Shown: piece after piece, positions 46,379-54,146 of the stretch
Numbering within the stretch: the first letter of the stretch is position 1
How the letters are laid out: every line of letters starts with the position of its first letter
NCBI RefSeq assembly: GCF_002077135.1
Contig: NZ_LDOS01000002.1
Location: forward strand, 124,001-188,000
Source: Metallibacterium scheffleri
GTDB lineage: Bacteria; Pseudomonadota; Gammaproteobacteria; Xanthomonadales; Rhodanobacteraceae
DNA: 64,000 bases
Direction of reading: 5' to 3'
The notes under the pieces: generated by a model
Seen by the model: the letters and a program-made list of their open reading frames with translations, nothing else
What the model was told of the DNA's origin: nothing
The model's database searches: none
Program-made: the position numbers and the translations under genes

Positions 46379-47863
46379 ATGCAGGAGTTCGCCGACTACG
46401 CGCAATACGACGCGCTGGGTCTCGCCGCGCTGCTGGCGCGCGGCGAGGTCAGCGCCGCCGAAGTGCTGCACACCGCGCAATGTCGCGCGGATCGCGCGCA
46501 GCCGCGACTCAACGCGCTGGTGCGGCGCATGGACGCCGCGGCCGACGCGACACTGCGCGCGGGCCTGCCCGCAGGCGTGTTCAGCGGCGTGCCGTACCTG
46601 CTCAAGGATTTGATGCAGGCCTACGCCGGGGTGCCGATGAGCATGGGCAGCGCGGCGCTGCGCGACTACGTGCCCGCCGAGGATGACGTGCTGGTGCAAC
46701 GGCTGAAGCGCGCCGGACTGGTGATTTTCGGCAAGACCAACGTGCCCGAGTGGGGCCTGGTGGCCTATACCGAGCCGAAGGCGTTCGGCGCCACGCGCAA
46801 CCCATGGGACCTCACGCGCACGCCCGGCGGTTCCAGCGGCGGCAGCGCCGCGGCGGTGGCCGCGCGCATCGTGCCGGCCGCCGGCGCCAACGATGGCGGC
46901 GGCTCGATCCGCATTCCCGCGGCGTACTGCGGCCTGTTCGGGCTCAAGCCCAGCCGCGGCCGCGTCAGCCCCGGCCCCGAGGACGGCGAGGTGTGGATGG
47001 GCGCGGCCTGCGAACACGCGCTCACGCGCAGCGTGCGCGACAGCGCCGCGTTGCTGGATGCCGTGGCGGGTGCGGCACCGGGGGATCCATTCGAGATCGC
47101 ACCCGCCGGAAGTTTTCTCACCGCCACGCAGGCACCGCCGCCGCGCTTGCGCATCGCCTTCAGCGTGGATTCGCCGCTGCGCACGTCGGTCGCGCGCGAC
47201 TGCGTGGATGCAGTGCACGCGACCGCGCGCCTGCTCGAATCGCTGGGCCACCACGTCGAGGAGGCCGCGCCGCGCATCGATGGCATGGCCTTGATGCACG
47301 CCTATCTGATGCTGTATTTCGGCGAGGTCGCGGCGCAGGCGCGCGAGTTGCGCGCGCTGGTTGCGCACGCACGCGTCGTGCAACTGGAGCCGGCCACGCG
47401 CGCGCTGGCGGCGATCGGCGAGGCGATCAGCGCCGGCGAGTACATGCGCAGCCAGCATCGCTGGAATGATTTCGGACGCGCGCTGGGCACACACTTCGCG
47501 CAGTACGACCTGTACCTGACCCCGACCACCGCCGATCTGCCGCCGCGCATCGGTGAACTCGCGCCGACGCCGTTGCAGGAACATCTGCTGGCACTGGCCG
47601 CACGCCTGCGCGCGGGCGGGTTGCTGCGCCGCCTGGGCATCGTCGAGCAGGTGGCAATGCGCAATCTGGCGCGCACCCCGTTCACGCAGCTGGCCAATCT
47701 CACCGGCGTGCCGGCGATGAGCGTGCCGTTGCACTGGAGCGATGCCGGCCTGCCGGTCGGCGTGCAGTTCATGGGCCGATTCGGCAGCGAGACGCTGTTG
47801 TTCGCGCTGGCCGCCGAGCTGGAACGCGCGCAGCCCTGGGCGGAACGGGCGCCAGCGGAGTGA
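46379..47863 (+). CDS. amidase (amidase signature family)
   Basis: A 494-residue Ser-cisSer-Lys hydrolase. The catalytic residues are Lys76 (LLKDLMQ), Ser152 (TPGGSSGGS) and Ser176 (GGGSIRIPA). It resembles GatA and 6-aminohexanoate-cyclic-dimer hydrolases, but there are no gatB/gatC neighbours, so it is probably a standalone amidase. GTGGAG (46365-46370) precedes ATG 46379. No signal peptide. The substrate cannot be inferred. Confidence 0.9.
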   Translation: MQEFADYAQYDALGLAALLARGEVSAAEVLHTAQCRADRAQPRLNALVRRMDAAADATLRAGLPAGVFSGVPYLLKDLMQAYAGVPMSMGSAALRDYVPAEDDVLVQRLKRAGLVIFGKTNVPEWGLVAYTEPKAFGATRNPWDLTRTPGGSSGGSAAAVAARIVPAAGANDGGGSIRIPAAYCGLFGLKPSRGRVSPGPEDGEVWMGAACEHALTRSVRDSAALLDAVAGAAPGDPFEIAPAGSFLTATQAPPPRLRIAFSVDSPLRTSVARDCVDAVHATARLLESLGHHVEEAAPRIDGMALMHAYLMLYFGEVAAQARELRALVAHARVVQLEPATRALAAIGEAISAGEYMRSQHRWNDFGRALGTHFAQYDLYLTPTTADLPPRIGELAPTPLQEHLLALAARLRAGGLLRRLGIVEQVAMRNLARTPFTQLANLTGVPAMSVPLHWSDAGLPVGVQFMGRFGSETLLFALAAELERAQPWAERAPAE

Positions 47864-47933
47864 ATGCGGCACAGACGACAAAACCTGCGCGGCCGCAGGC
47901 ATCCTGGCGGCTTCCCGGCATCCGGTGCTCCGC

Positions 47934-47945
47934 TAAACTGGCGTG
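47934..47945 (+). promoter_or_regulatory. -10-like TAAACT 6 nt before a leaderless mini-ORF
   Basis: TAAACT (47934-47939) plus 6 nt precedes ATG 47946. This is the same geometry as at 4931, 9644, 56962 and 59004, but here the ATG opens an 8-codon frame rather than the GT9 gene itself. Confidence 0.5.
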
Positions 47946-47972
47946 ATGCGTCCGACCCCAGGTTTTTCGTGA
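47946..47972 (+). CDS. 8-codon leaderless leader peptide coupled to the GT9 gene
   Basis: ATG 47946 encodes MRPTPGFS and stops at TGA 47970-47972. That stop overlaps the GTG start (47969) of the glycosyltransferase as GTGA, like translationally coupled genes. No Shine-Dalgarno is present, so translation would begin on a leaderless end and re-initiate at the GTG. This is an inference from spacing and overlap; no homologue is claimed. Confidence 0.4.
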   Translation: MRPTPGFS

Positions 47973-49015
47973 GTCCCGACTGGCAGGCCGCGCGCCGCGC
48001 CGTGGCCAGGCGCCTGCTGCGCCGCTCCGCGCAGGCCGGGGGTGCTACGCCGATCGATGCGGCGTCGATCACGCGCGTGCTGGTGGCGCGGCCCAATCAC
48101 CGCCTGGGCAACGTGTTGCTGCTGACGCCCTTGCTGCAGGAACTGGAGCGCGTGTTGCCGCAGGCACGCGTGGACGTGCTGGCTGGACCGCCGTTCGCGG
48201 CGTGCCTGCTGCAGGGCTACGCCGCGGTGGATCGCGTGGACACGCTCGGTGCGCGCCCGCTGCACGAGCCGCGTGTGCTGTGGTCGCTGTGGCGCGCTCT
48301 GCCGGGGCGCGGTTATACGCTGGCGCTGGACGCGGCCGAACGCTCGCAGTCGGCGCGCTGGGCGGTGACGCGCAGCGCGGCGCGCTGGCGCGTAGGCATG
48401 GTCGATGGCGATGCCGCGGGCCTGACCCAGGCCGTGCCCCACGCGGACTGTGGCGTGCACCAGGCGCAGATGCCGGTGCGCATGCTGCGCGTGGCGCTGG
48501 GGCTCGATCCCGACGCGCCGCTGCCACCGCTGGCGTTGCGCCTGCGCGCCGATGAGAGCACCGCCGCCGAGGCACGCCTGCGCGCCTTGCTGGGCGCGGC
48601 CGATGTCGCCGCGCCGCGTGTCGGAGTGTTCGCCGAGGCCACCGGCGCCAAGCGTTACGACGACGGGTATTGGCAGGCGCTGGTCGCGGCGCTGCGCGCG
48701 CGCATGCCGCGCATGCGTCTGGCTGAGATCGTGCCGGCGCATGGCCGTCCCATGCTGCCGCAACTGCCCGGCCTGCACACCGCGCCGCTGCGCGCGGCGG
48801 CGGCGCTGTGCGCCAGCTTCGATCTGGTGATCGCGGCCGACTCGGGGCTGATGCATCTGGCGGCGGCTTCCGGCGTGCCGCTGCTGGGCTTGTTCAAGGC
48901 GACCGATCCCGCGCGATACGGGCCCTACGGCGCACGCCAGCGCGCACTCGTCACGCCGCATCTCGGGGCGGCGGACATCGCGCGCGCGGCATCCGACTTG
49001 CTGCCGCGGGCGTGA
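47969..49015 (+). CDS. glycosyltransferase family 9 (heptosyltransferase-like)
   Basis: A 348-residue GT-B enzyme of the ADP-heptose:LPS heptosyltransferase superfamily. 'VLVARPNHRLGNVLLLTPLLQELERVLP' is the diagnostic N-terminal motif, and 'LVIAADSGLMHLAAASGVPLLGLFKATDPARYGPYG' the C-terminal donor-binding motif. It may add a heptose or related sugar to LPS core. The start is uncertain: GTG 47969 follows the usual gene size and the mini-ORF overlap, while ATG 47864 directly after the amidase stop would add 35 unlikely residues. Confidence 0.85.
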   Translation: MSPDWQAARRAVARRLLRRSAQAGGATPIDAASITRVLVARPNHRLGNVLLLTPLLQELERVLPQARVDVLAGPPFAACLLQGYAAVDRVDTLGARPLHEPRVLWSLWRALPGRGYTLALDAAERSQSARWAVTRSAARWRVGMVDGDAAGLTQAVPHADCGVHQAQMPVRMLRVALGLDPDAPLPPLALRLRADESTAAEARLRALLGAADVAAPRVGVFAEATGAKRYDDGYWQALVAALRARMPRMRLAEIVPAHGRPMLPQLPGLHTAPLRAAAALCASFDLVIAADSGLMHLAAASGVPLLGLFKATDPARYGPYGARQRALVTPHLGAADIARAASDLLPRA

Positions 49016-49100
49016 CGCGTGGGCGACACGGCGGTTGCGCGATGCGGATCAGCTCGGATGCGCGCCCGCGCCGACTCCCGGCGTGCGCTGTCGCTCCAGC

Positions 49101-49541
49101 TCAACCGCAGCCGGCGAAACCGTCGCTGGCCATCTTGGCTTCGTACGGTGCGGCGACTTGCGCGCCCGGCGTCAGCGCGGCCTTGGCGGTGGCCCATGCG
49201 GCTGGCTTCACGCGCAGCAGCCAGCCGTTTTTGTACGGATCGGTGTTGGCCATTTTCGGGTCGGCGATCAGCGCGTCGTTGACCGCGGTGACCTCGGCGT
49301 CGAAGGCGATCTTGGCCGGGCCCACCCACTTGCCCGATTCGATGGTGGCGCAGGACTTGCCGGCCTGCACTTCCTTGCCGGCTTTCTTGGGCGTCACCGC
49401 CACCAGTTGTCCGGCCATGGCCACGGCCACCTGGGTCATGCCGGCGACCACGCTGCCGTCGGCTTCCTCGCGGTACCACATGTTGTTGGCAACGTCGTAA
49501 AACAAATCGTCTGGGAACGAACAACCGCGCACGGTCGACAT
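49101..49541 (-). CDS. lipoate-binding GcvH-like protein (LbpA type)
   Basis: A 146-residue lipoyl-domain protein. The lipoylation site is the lysine of ESGKWVGP in the hairpin, and the flanking beta-sandwich resembles glycine-cleavage H protein ('GMTQVAVAMAGQLVAVTPKKAGKEVQAG', 'NTDPYKNGWLLRVKP'). The 'KWVGP' type is characteristic of the lipoate-binding proteins of the sulfur-oxidising heterodisulfide-reductase-like (sHdr) pathway rather than of GcvH. There are no gcvT/gcvP genes nearby, and a DsrE gene lies just upstream, supporting a sulfur role. GAGGAG (49550-49555) precedes ATG 49541. Confidence 0.75.
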   Translation of the reverse strand: MSTVRGCSFPDDLFYDVANNMWYREEADGSVVAGMTQVAVAMAGQLVAVTPKKAGKEVQAGKSCATIESGKWVGPAKIAFDAEVTAVNDALIADPKMANTDPYKNGWLLRVKPAAWATAKAALTPGAQVAAPYEAKMASDGFAGCG

Positions 49542-49701
49542 GGTCAATCTCCTCGTTGGCAGCAGTGGAATGGATCGGCGCGCGAGCCGGGATCGGGTCA
49601 CGACCCGCGCGCACCGAAACATTGTGGACATACAAGCGGCAGCTAAACAAGTTCGGGTGTCACGCCCGGCGCGACCCGTGCGTGTTGCGGAGCAATAATG
49701 C

Positions 49702-50094
49702 CTACCAGGTCAGCAGACGTCCGGCCGCGGCCAGCGATGGCAGGGCCGCGCTGGGCGTCATCATCGGCACCGGGTAGCCCAGGTCTGCGACGGTCATGCC
49801 GAAGAGTTCCAGCGACTGCAGGCAGCCGATGATTTGTACGCCGTTGTCGGTGGCCAGCTTGATGAATCCGGCCACGTTCTTGCCGCCGGGCATGGGAACA
49901 ATGGATTCGGCCTTGCCCTTGGCCAGCAGTTCGGTGGCCGGGCCGGTGAAATACATCACCACGTTCTGCTCGGCGGCCGCGGCGGTGGCGGCCAGAAAAA
50001 ACGCCGACGGCAGGCGTTTGGGATTTTCCGCGCCGGTGATCAGGATGATGACCAGATCGGCGGCCGGAGGAGTGGTGGTTTTTGCATCGGACAT
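49702..50094 (-). CDS. DsrE-family sulfur-transfer protein
   Basis: A 130-residue DsrE/DsrF-like protein. The conserved cysteine lies in 'GVQIIGCLQSLELFG', the position of the persulfide-carrying residue in DsrE-type proteins. Such proteins pass sulfane sulfur in dissimilatory and sHdr sulfur oxidation. The start is ATG 50094, with GGAG (50101-50104) 6 nt away; GTG 50106 is an alternative. It is first of a dsrE-lbpA pair and has an FNR-type box upstream. No dsrF/H or tusA in the window. Confidence 0.8.
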   Translation of the reverse strand: MSDAKTTTPPAADLVIILITGAENPKRLPSAFFLAATAAAAEQNVVMYFTGPATELLAKGKAESIVPMPGGKNVAGFIKLATDNGVQIIGCLQSLELFGMTVADLGYPVPMMTPSAALPSLAAAGRLLTW

Positions 50095-50131
50095 GATGAT
50101 CTCCACGACAGGCGCGTTGCGCGCGACACCG

Positions 50132-50137
50132 GATATG
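50132..50137 (-). promoter_or_regulatory. -10-like CATATC before dsrE
   Basis: CATATC on the minus strand (50137 to 50132) is 32-37 bp downstream of the FNR-type box centre and would give transcription from about 50125, a ~30-nt leader to ATG 50094. Confidence 0.4.
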
Positions 50138-50162
50138 CTGGCGTGCGCCGGCTTCGCCGGTT

Positions 50163-50176
50163 TTGATCCAGATCAA
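50163..50176. promoter_or_regulatory. FNR/ANR-type box TTGAT-N4-ATCAA before dsrE
   Basis: A perfect FNR consensus palindrome TTGATccagATCAA. Its centre (50169.5) is about 44 bp upstream of the expected start near 50125, close to the class II activation position (-41.5). It overlaps the end of the neighbouring metallo-beta-lactamase gene by 4 bp. Binding by an oxygen-responsive FNR/ANR protein is inferred. Confidence 0.7.
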
Positions 50177-51591
50177 GTTTGCTGCGCATGACCGCCGAGC
50201 AGGATGGGCTCGCCCGCGCCGGGCATTTGCCAAGCGTATCCTGCGCGATCGAGCAGCGCGCCGAAGGCCTGCATGCCGCGCGCGTAATCTCCGTGCACCA
50301 GCAGCACGCGCTGCGGCTGTCCGCAGCGCCGCAGCCAGGCCAGCAATTCGCTTTGTCCGGCGTGCGCCGAAAAGCCATTGATGGTGTGGATGCGCGCGCG
50401 CACCGCGATGTCGTCGCCGAACAGGCGCACGCTGCGCGCGCCATCGATGATCTCTCGCGCCGGCGTGCCATTGGCGGCGTAGCCGACGAACACGATGCTG
50501 TTGTCCGCCTGTCCCAGATTGTGGCGCAGGTGATGGCGCACGCGTCCGCCGCTGGCCATGCCCGAGCCGGCCATGATCACCGCGCCGCCGCGGATCCGGT
50601 TGATGGCCATCGAGTCGGCAGTCTCGCGCGTCATGCGCAGACCTGGCAGCTGCATCGGATCGTGTTGCGTCAGCTCTTCGACGAAGCTCGCGCGCAGCGC
50701 GTCGCGGTGCGCGAGGAAGATCTCGGTGGCCGAGATCGCCATCGGCGAATCGAGGAACACCGGCAGCGGTTGCGGCAGCGCGCCGGCGCGGATGCCGCTG
50801 TACAGCGCGTAGAGGATTTCCTGCGCACGCTCCAGGGCGAAGGTCGGGATGATCACATTGCCGCCGCGCTGCAGGGTGACGGCAACGGCTTGCACCAGCT
50901 CGTCCACCGATGCTTGCCACGGACGGTGATCGCGGTCGCCGTAGGTCGTTTCCATGACCACGATGTCGGGCGCGGCAGGCGGTGGCGCAGGATCGTCCAG
51001 CAGGGGCCGCCCGGGATTGCCGATATCGCCGGAGAACAGCACGCGCAGGCGCTCGTCGCCATCCTCGATCTCGAGCAGCACCGAAGCCGAGCCGAGGATA
51101 TGCCCGGCGTTGACGAAGGTGGCGTGGATGCCGCCGGCCACCTCGCGGCGCTCGCCGTAGCGCAGCGGCGCGGCGAACGCGTCGATGCAGCGCAGCGCGT
51201 CATTGATGCCATACAGCGGCAACGACACGGTTGCGCTGGCGCGGCTGGCGCGGCGTGCGGCGCGGCGCGCCTGCTCTTCCTGCAGGCCGGCGGCATCGAG
51301 TAGCACCAGGCGCGCCAGTTCGCGGGTCGCGTCCGTGCCGTAAATCGCGCCGCGAAAGCCGCGTTGGTGCAGCAGCGGCAGGCGTCCGCAGTGATCCAGA
51401 TGCGCGTGCGTCAACAACACCGCGTCGATGTACGCCGCATCGAATGCGAAGGCGCCGCTATTGTCTTCCTCCAGTTCGCGGCCGCCCTGGAACAGCCCGC
51501 AGTCAACCAGCACGCGCGCGCGTGCGGTCTCGATCAGGTGACAGGAGCCGGTGACCTGCTTGGCGGCGCCGTGACTGGAAAAGCGGATCAC
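50173..51591 (-). CDS. beta-CASP metallo-beta-lactamase RNA hydrolase (CPSF73-like)
   Basis: A 472-residue zinc hydrolase of the RNA-processing MBL subfamily. Metal motif 2 is THAHLDHCG (His62, His64, Asp66, His67), with 'GHILGSASV' and 'SGDIGNP' as further ligands. The beta-CASP insert has 'PTFALERAQEIL', 'FLDSPMA' and 'AGSGMASGGRVRHHL'. The end 'INGFSAHAGQSELLAWL' completes the active site. Likely an RNA endo/exonuclease. GTG 51591 overlaps the upstream PRPP-synthetase stop (GTGA), so the two are coupled. Confidence 0.88.
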   Translation of the reverse strand: MIRFSSHGAAKQVTGSCHLIETARARVLVDCGLFQGGRELEEDNSGAFAFDAAYIDAVLLTHAHLDHCGRLPLLHQRGFRGAIYGTDATRELARLVLLDAAGLQEEQARRAARRASRASATVSLPLYGINDALRCIDAFAAPLRYGERREVAGGIHATFVNAGHILGSASVLLEIEDGDERLRVLFSGDIGNPGRPLLDDPAPPPAAPDIVVMETTYGDRDHRPWQASVDELVQAVAVTLQRGGNVIIPTFALERAQEILYALYSGIRAGALPQPLPVFLDSPMAISATEIFLAHRDALRASFVEELTQHDPMQLPGLRMTRETADSMAINRIRGGAVIMAGSGMASGGRVRHHLRHNLGQADNSIVFVGYAANGTPAREIIDGARSVRLFGDDIAVRARIHTINGFSAHAGQSELLAWLRRCGQPQRVLLVHGDYARGMQAFGALLDRAGYAWQMPGAGEPILLGGHAQQT

Positions 51592-52499
51592 GGCGTCGCC
51601 AGCATGGTGACGATGCCGTCGGCCAGCAAGCCGGTCAGGTCGATCGGCGTGGCGGCGTGTGCGACGCTGTTGCTGCACATGACGCGTGCCGCGCCGGCGG
51701 CGAGGATGGCCGGCAGCGCGTCGCCCGCGCACAGGCCGTGCACGGCCACGCACACCGGCGGCGGCGTGTGCTGCGTGCGCAGGTGTTCGAGCGCGGCGAT
51801 CAGGGTGCGGCCGGAGCTGATCACATCGTCGATCAGCACCGGCGTGTGCCCTGGCCAGCGCGTCAGGTCGGGCACGCTGATGCGCACCGCGCTGTCGCCC
51901 AGCCGGGTCTTGTCCAGTATGACCAGGGGCGCGCCCACGCGGCGCGCGACGTCCTCGGCCCATTGCATGCTTTCGCGATCGGGGCCGAGGATCAGCGGCC
52001 GGCTGACGTTGCGCGTGATCCAATCGGCCAGCAGCGGCGCGGCATGCAGGGCGTGCGCGCGCAGCGTGTAGATCTCGCCCAGGTCATGGATGCGGTGCAG
52101 ATGCGGGTCCACCGTCAGCAGCCAGTCGCAGTGCGCCGACAGCAGGGCCGCATAGACGCGCGCCGAGATCGCCTGACCGGGCGCGAAGCGCGCGTCCTGG
52201 CGCATGTAGGCCAGGTACGGCGCCACCAGGCCGATGCGTCGCGTGCCCAGTTCGCGCAGCGTCGCCGCGGCCATCAGCAGCGGCACGGTCTTGGCATCGG
52301 GATGATCCAACGTGCAGACCAGCACCGATTCGGCCTCGGGCGCAGGTGGATCGAGGCGCAGCAGCGCTTCACCGTCGGGGAAACGGTGCACCTCGCATGT
52401 GGCTACGCGCGCGTCATGTCCGCGCGCGCGAAGCGTTTGCGTGATGCGCGCGGCGGTGGCTTCGTTGCCGGGCAGGGGGTACAGGTTGATCAGGGTCAT
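51588..52499 (-). CDS. ribose-phosphate pyrophosphokinase-like protein
   Basis: A 303-residue PRPP-synthetase-fold protein. 'EVHRFPDGEALLRL', 'GLVAPYLAYMRQDARFAPGQAISARVYAALL' and the PRPP loop 'VLIDDVISSGRTL' are the family marks. It is divergent from the housekeeping Prs in sequence. Its tight linkage to an AMP-phosphorylase-like gene suggests it handles ribose 1,5-bisphosphate or PRPP from nucleotide breakdown; this is inference. It lies 4 bp downstream of the AMP-phosphorylase-like gene and is coupled to the MBL gene. Confidence 0.85.
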   Translation of the reverse strand: MTLINLYPLPGNEATAARITQTLRARGHDARVATCEVHRFPDGEALLRLDPPAPEAESVLVCTLDHPDAKTVPLLMAAATLRELGTRRIGLVAPYLAYMRQDARFAPGQAISARVYAALLSAHCDWLLTVDPHLHRIHDLGEIYTLRAHALHAAPLLADWITRNVSRPLILGPDRESMQWAEDVARRVGAPLVILDKTRLGDSAVRISVPDLTRWPGHTPVLIDDVISSGRTLIAALEHLRTQHTPPPVCVAVHGLCAGDALPAILAAGAARVMCSNSVAHAATPIDLTGLLADGIVTMLATP

Positions 52500-52503
52500 T
52501 GCA

Positions 52504-54051
52504 TCAAGCCTCCACGTGCACGATGTCGGGGTGCCGCTGCACGTAATCCAGCGCATAAGCGAGCTCGCCGCGCGACTCGGCGTGCAGCACGAACAGCGGC
52601 TGTTCGCGCGCGATGCGCTCGCCGACGTGCACGCCCAGCCAGAGTCCGGCACAGGGTGCTTGCGGCGCGCCGGCCAGCTTGGCCGCGCGTGCCAGCAGGC
52701 GGTTGTCGATGCGCGTCACGCGCCCGTCGCGCAGGGCAGTCAGTGGATGCCGGAACGCCGCGACGCCGGGCTCACGCAGGCCGCCCTGGGCCAGGCAAAT
52801 GGCCTCGAACTTGCGCCACGCGCGGCCCTCGTCGAGGCAATTGCGCGCCAGCGCATGCGCGGCCTCGCCCTGCGCCAGATCGCCCAGTTCGAGTACCGCC
52901 GCGGCCACCTGCAGGGCGCGCTGACGCAGGTCGTCAGGCGCATTGGCGGCGTTGCGCAGCACTGCCAGCACATCGTGCGCCTCCAGCGCCGGGCCGATGC
53001 CGCGCCCCACCGGCTGGCTGCCGTCGGTGATCAGACCCTGCACATGCAGACCGACGGCGCGCGCGGTATGGCTGAGCGCGTGCAGCAATGCTTGTGCTTC
53101 GGCCTGGCTGCGCACCTTGGCGCTGGGTCCGACCGGGATGTCGATCAGCACGTGCGTCGATCCGGCGGCCACTTTTTTCGACAGCACCGAGGCGACCAGC
53201 TGACCCTGACCATCCAGATCGAGCGTGCGTTCGACGCGGATCAGCAAATCATCGGCCGGGCTCAAGTTCATGGCGCCACCCCAGACCATGCAGCCGCCTT
53301 CGGACGCGACCACGCGGCGCATGTCCTGCAGACTCAAATCAACGCGCGTGAAGGTTTCCACGGTGTCGGCGGTACCGGCCGGCGAGGTGATCGCGCGCGA
53401 GCTGGTCTTGGGCATGAGCAAGCCAAGGCTGGCGGCGATGGCCACCACGATGGGCGTGGTGCGGTTGCCGGGCAGGCCACCGATGCAGTGCTTGTCCACC
53501 ACGCGCGGATGCGGCCAGTCCAGGCGGCTGCCGGCGTGCACCATGGCGCGGGTCAGGCCGACGACCTCGGCGGCGCGCAGGCGCCGATTGGCGCAGGCCA
53601 CCAGAAACGCCGCGATCTCCACATTGGACAGGCGCCCGGCCACGATCTCGCCGATGATGGCGTCGAACTGGTTTTCGTTGAGTGCCGCGCCGAAAATCTT
53701 GGCGCGTACGTAGCTCATGCTGTCGCTGGGCGGCGCGTTGCGCAGGCGCAGGCGTTCGCCCGCGGCCGGCGCCAGGCGCCGCCACGCCGATTCCGACAGA
53801 CCCGCCTCATCGGGCGCGAGCAGATCGCCCGTGGTCAGGATGTTGAGCGTGGCGACGATGCTGCGCTGCGCGCCCTGCACCTCGACGCGCGCATGCGCCT
53901 CGAAGCCCTCGGCGCGGCATACCGGCGAGTCGGCGCGCAGCACCACCACCGGCTCGTGGTGCGTGTCGATGCCGAGGCGCCGCGCGCGCAGCGGAACCAG
54001 GTCGGCAGCGACCGGTTCGGCTGGCGATGACGGGCAGGTGGGCGTGGCCAT
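52504..54051 (-). CDS. AMP phosphorylase/thymidine phosphorylase family protein
   Basis: A 515-residue nucleoside/nucleotide phosphorylase. The N-terminal ~85-residue domain found in archaeal AMP phosphorylases but not E. coli DeoA is present. The core 'VDKHCIGGLPGNRTTPIVV' and 'PKTSSRAITSPAGTADTVE' is of the AMP-phosphorylase type. In archaea this enzyme turns AMP plus phosphate into adenine and ribose 1,5-bisphosphate. Here RuBisCO is absent and a PRPP-synthetase homologue follows instead. The start at 54051 has no strong Shine-Dalgarno. An FNR-like palindrome lies ~70 bp upstream. Confidence 0.88.
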   Translation of the reverse strand: MATPTCPSSPAEPVAADLVPLRARRLGIDTHHEPVVVLRADSPVCRAEGFEAHARVEVQGAQRSIVATLNILTTGDLLAPDEAGLSESAWRRLAPAAGERLRLRNAPPSDSMSYVRAKIFGAALNENQFDAIIGEIVAGRLSNVEIAAFLVACANRRLRAAEVVGLTRAMVHAGSRLDWPHPRVVDKHCIGGLPGNRTTPIVVAIAASLGLLMPKTSSRAITSPAGTADTVETFTRVDLSLQDMRRVVASEGGCMVWGGAMNLSPADDLLIRVERTLDLDGQGQLVASVLSKKVAAGSTHVLIDIPVGPSAKVRSQAEAQALLHALSHTARAVGLHVQGLITDGSQPVGRGIGPALEAHDVLAVLRNAANAPDDLRQRALQVAAAVLELGDLAQGEAAHALARNCLDEGRAWRKFEAICLAQGGLREPGVAAFRHPLTALRDGRVTRIDNRLLARAAKLAGAPQAPCAGLWLGVHVGERIAREQPLFVLHAESRGELAYALDYVQRHPDIVHVEA

Positions 54052-54086
54052 GACGCGACGAGGCACCGGATGCGGCGGCAGCCCCG

Positions 54087-54092
54087 ATTGTG
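54087..54092 (-). promoter_or_regulatory. -10-like CACAAT before the AMP-phosphorylase-like operon
   Basis: CACAAT on the minus strand (54092 to 54087). Transcription would start near 54080, placing the palindrome at 54113-54128 about 40 bp upstream. Confidence 0.4.
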
Positions 54093-54112
54093 CGCGTGTG
54101 CCGCGTCCGCGT

Positions 54113-54128
54113 CTTGACCTGCGTCAAG
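54113..54128. promoter_or_regulatory. FNR/Dnr-type palindrome CTTGAC-N4-GTCAAG
   Basis: A perfect palindrome with TTGAC/GTCAA half sites and a 4-nt spacer, the variant used by some FNR/Dnr-family regulators. It is centred about -40 from the inferred start of the AMP-phosphorylase operon. It resembles the site before dsrE (50163-50176). Confidence 0.55.
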
Positions 54129-54146
54129 CGCGCCACACGTCCGCGC

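Noticed and set aside
49101-49541. Calling this gene gcvH of the glycine-cleavage system
   Set aside because: No gcvT or gcvP is near, the lipoyl site reads ESGKWVGP, and it is paired with dsrE, all fitting an LbpA-type sulfur-pathway protein better.
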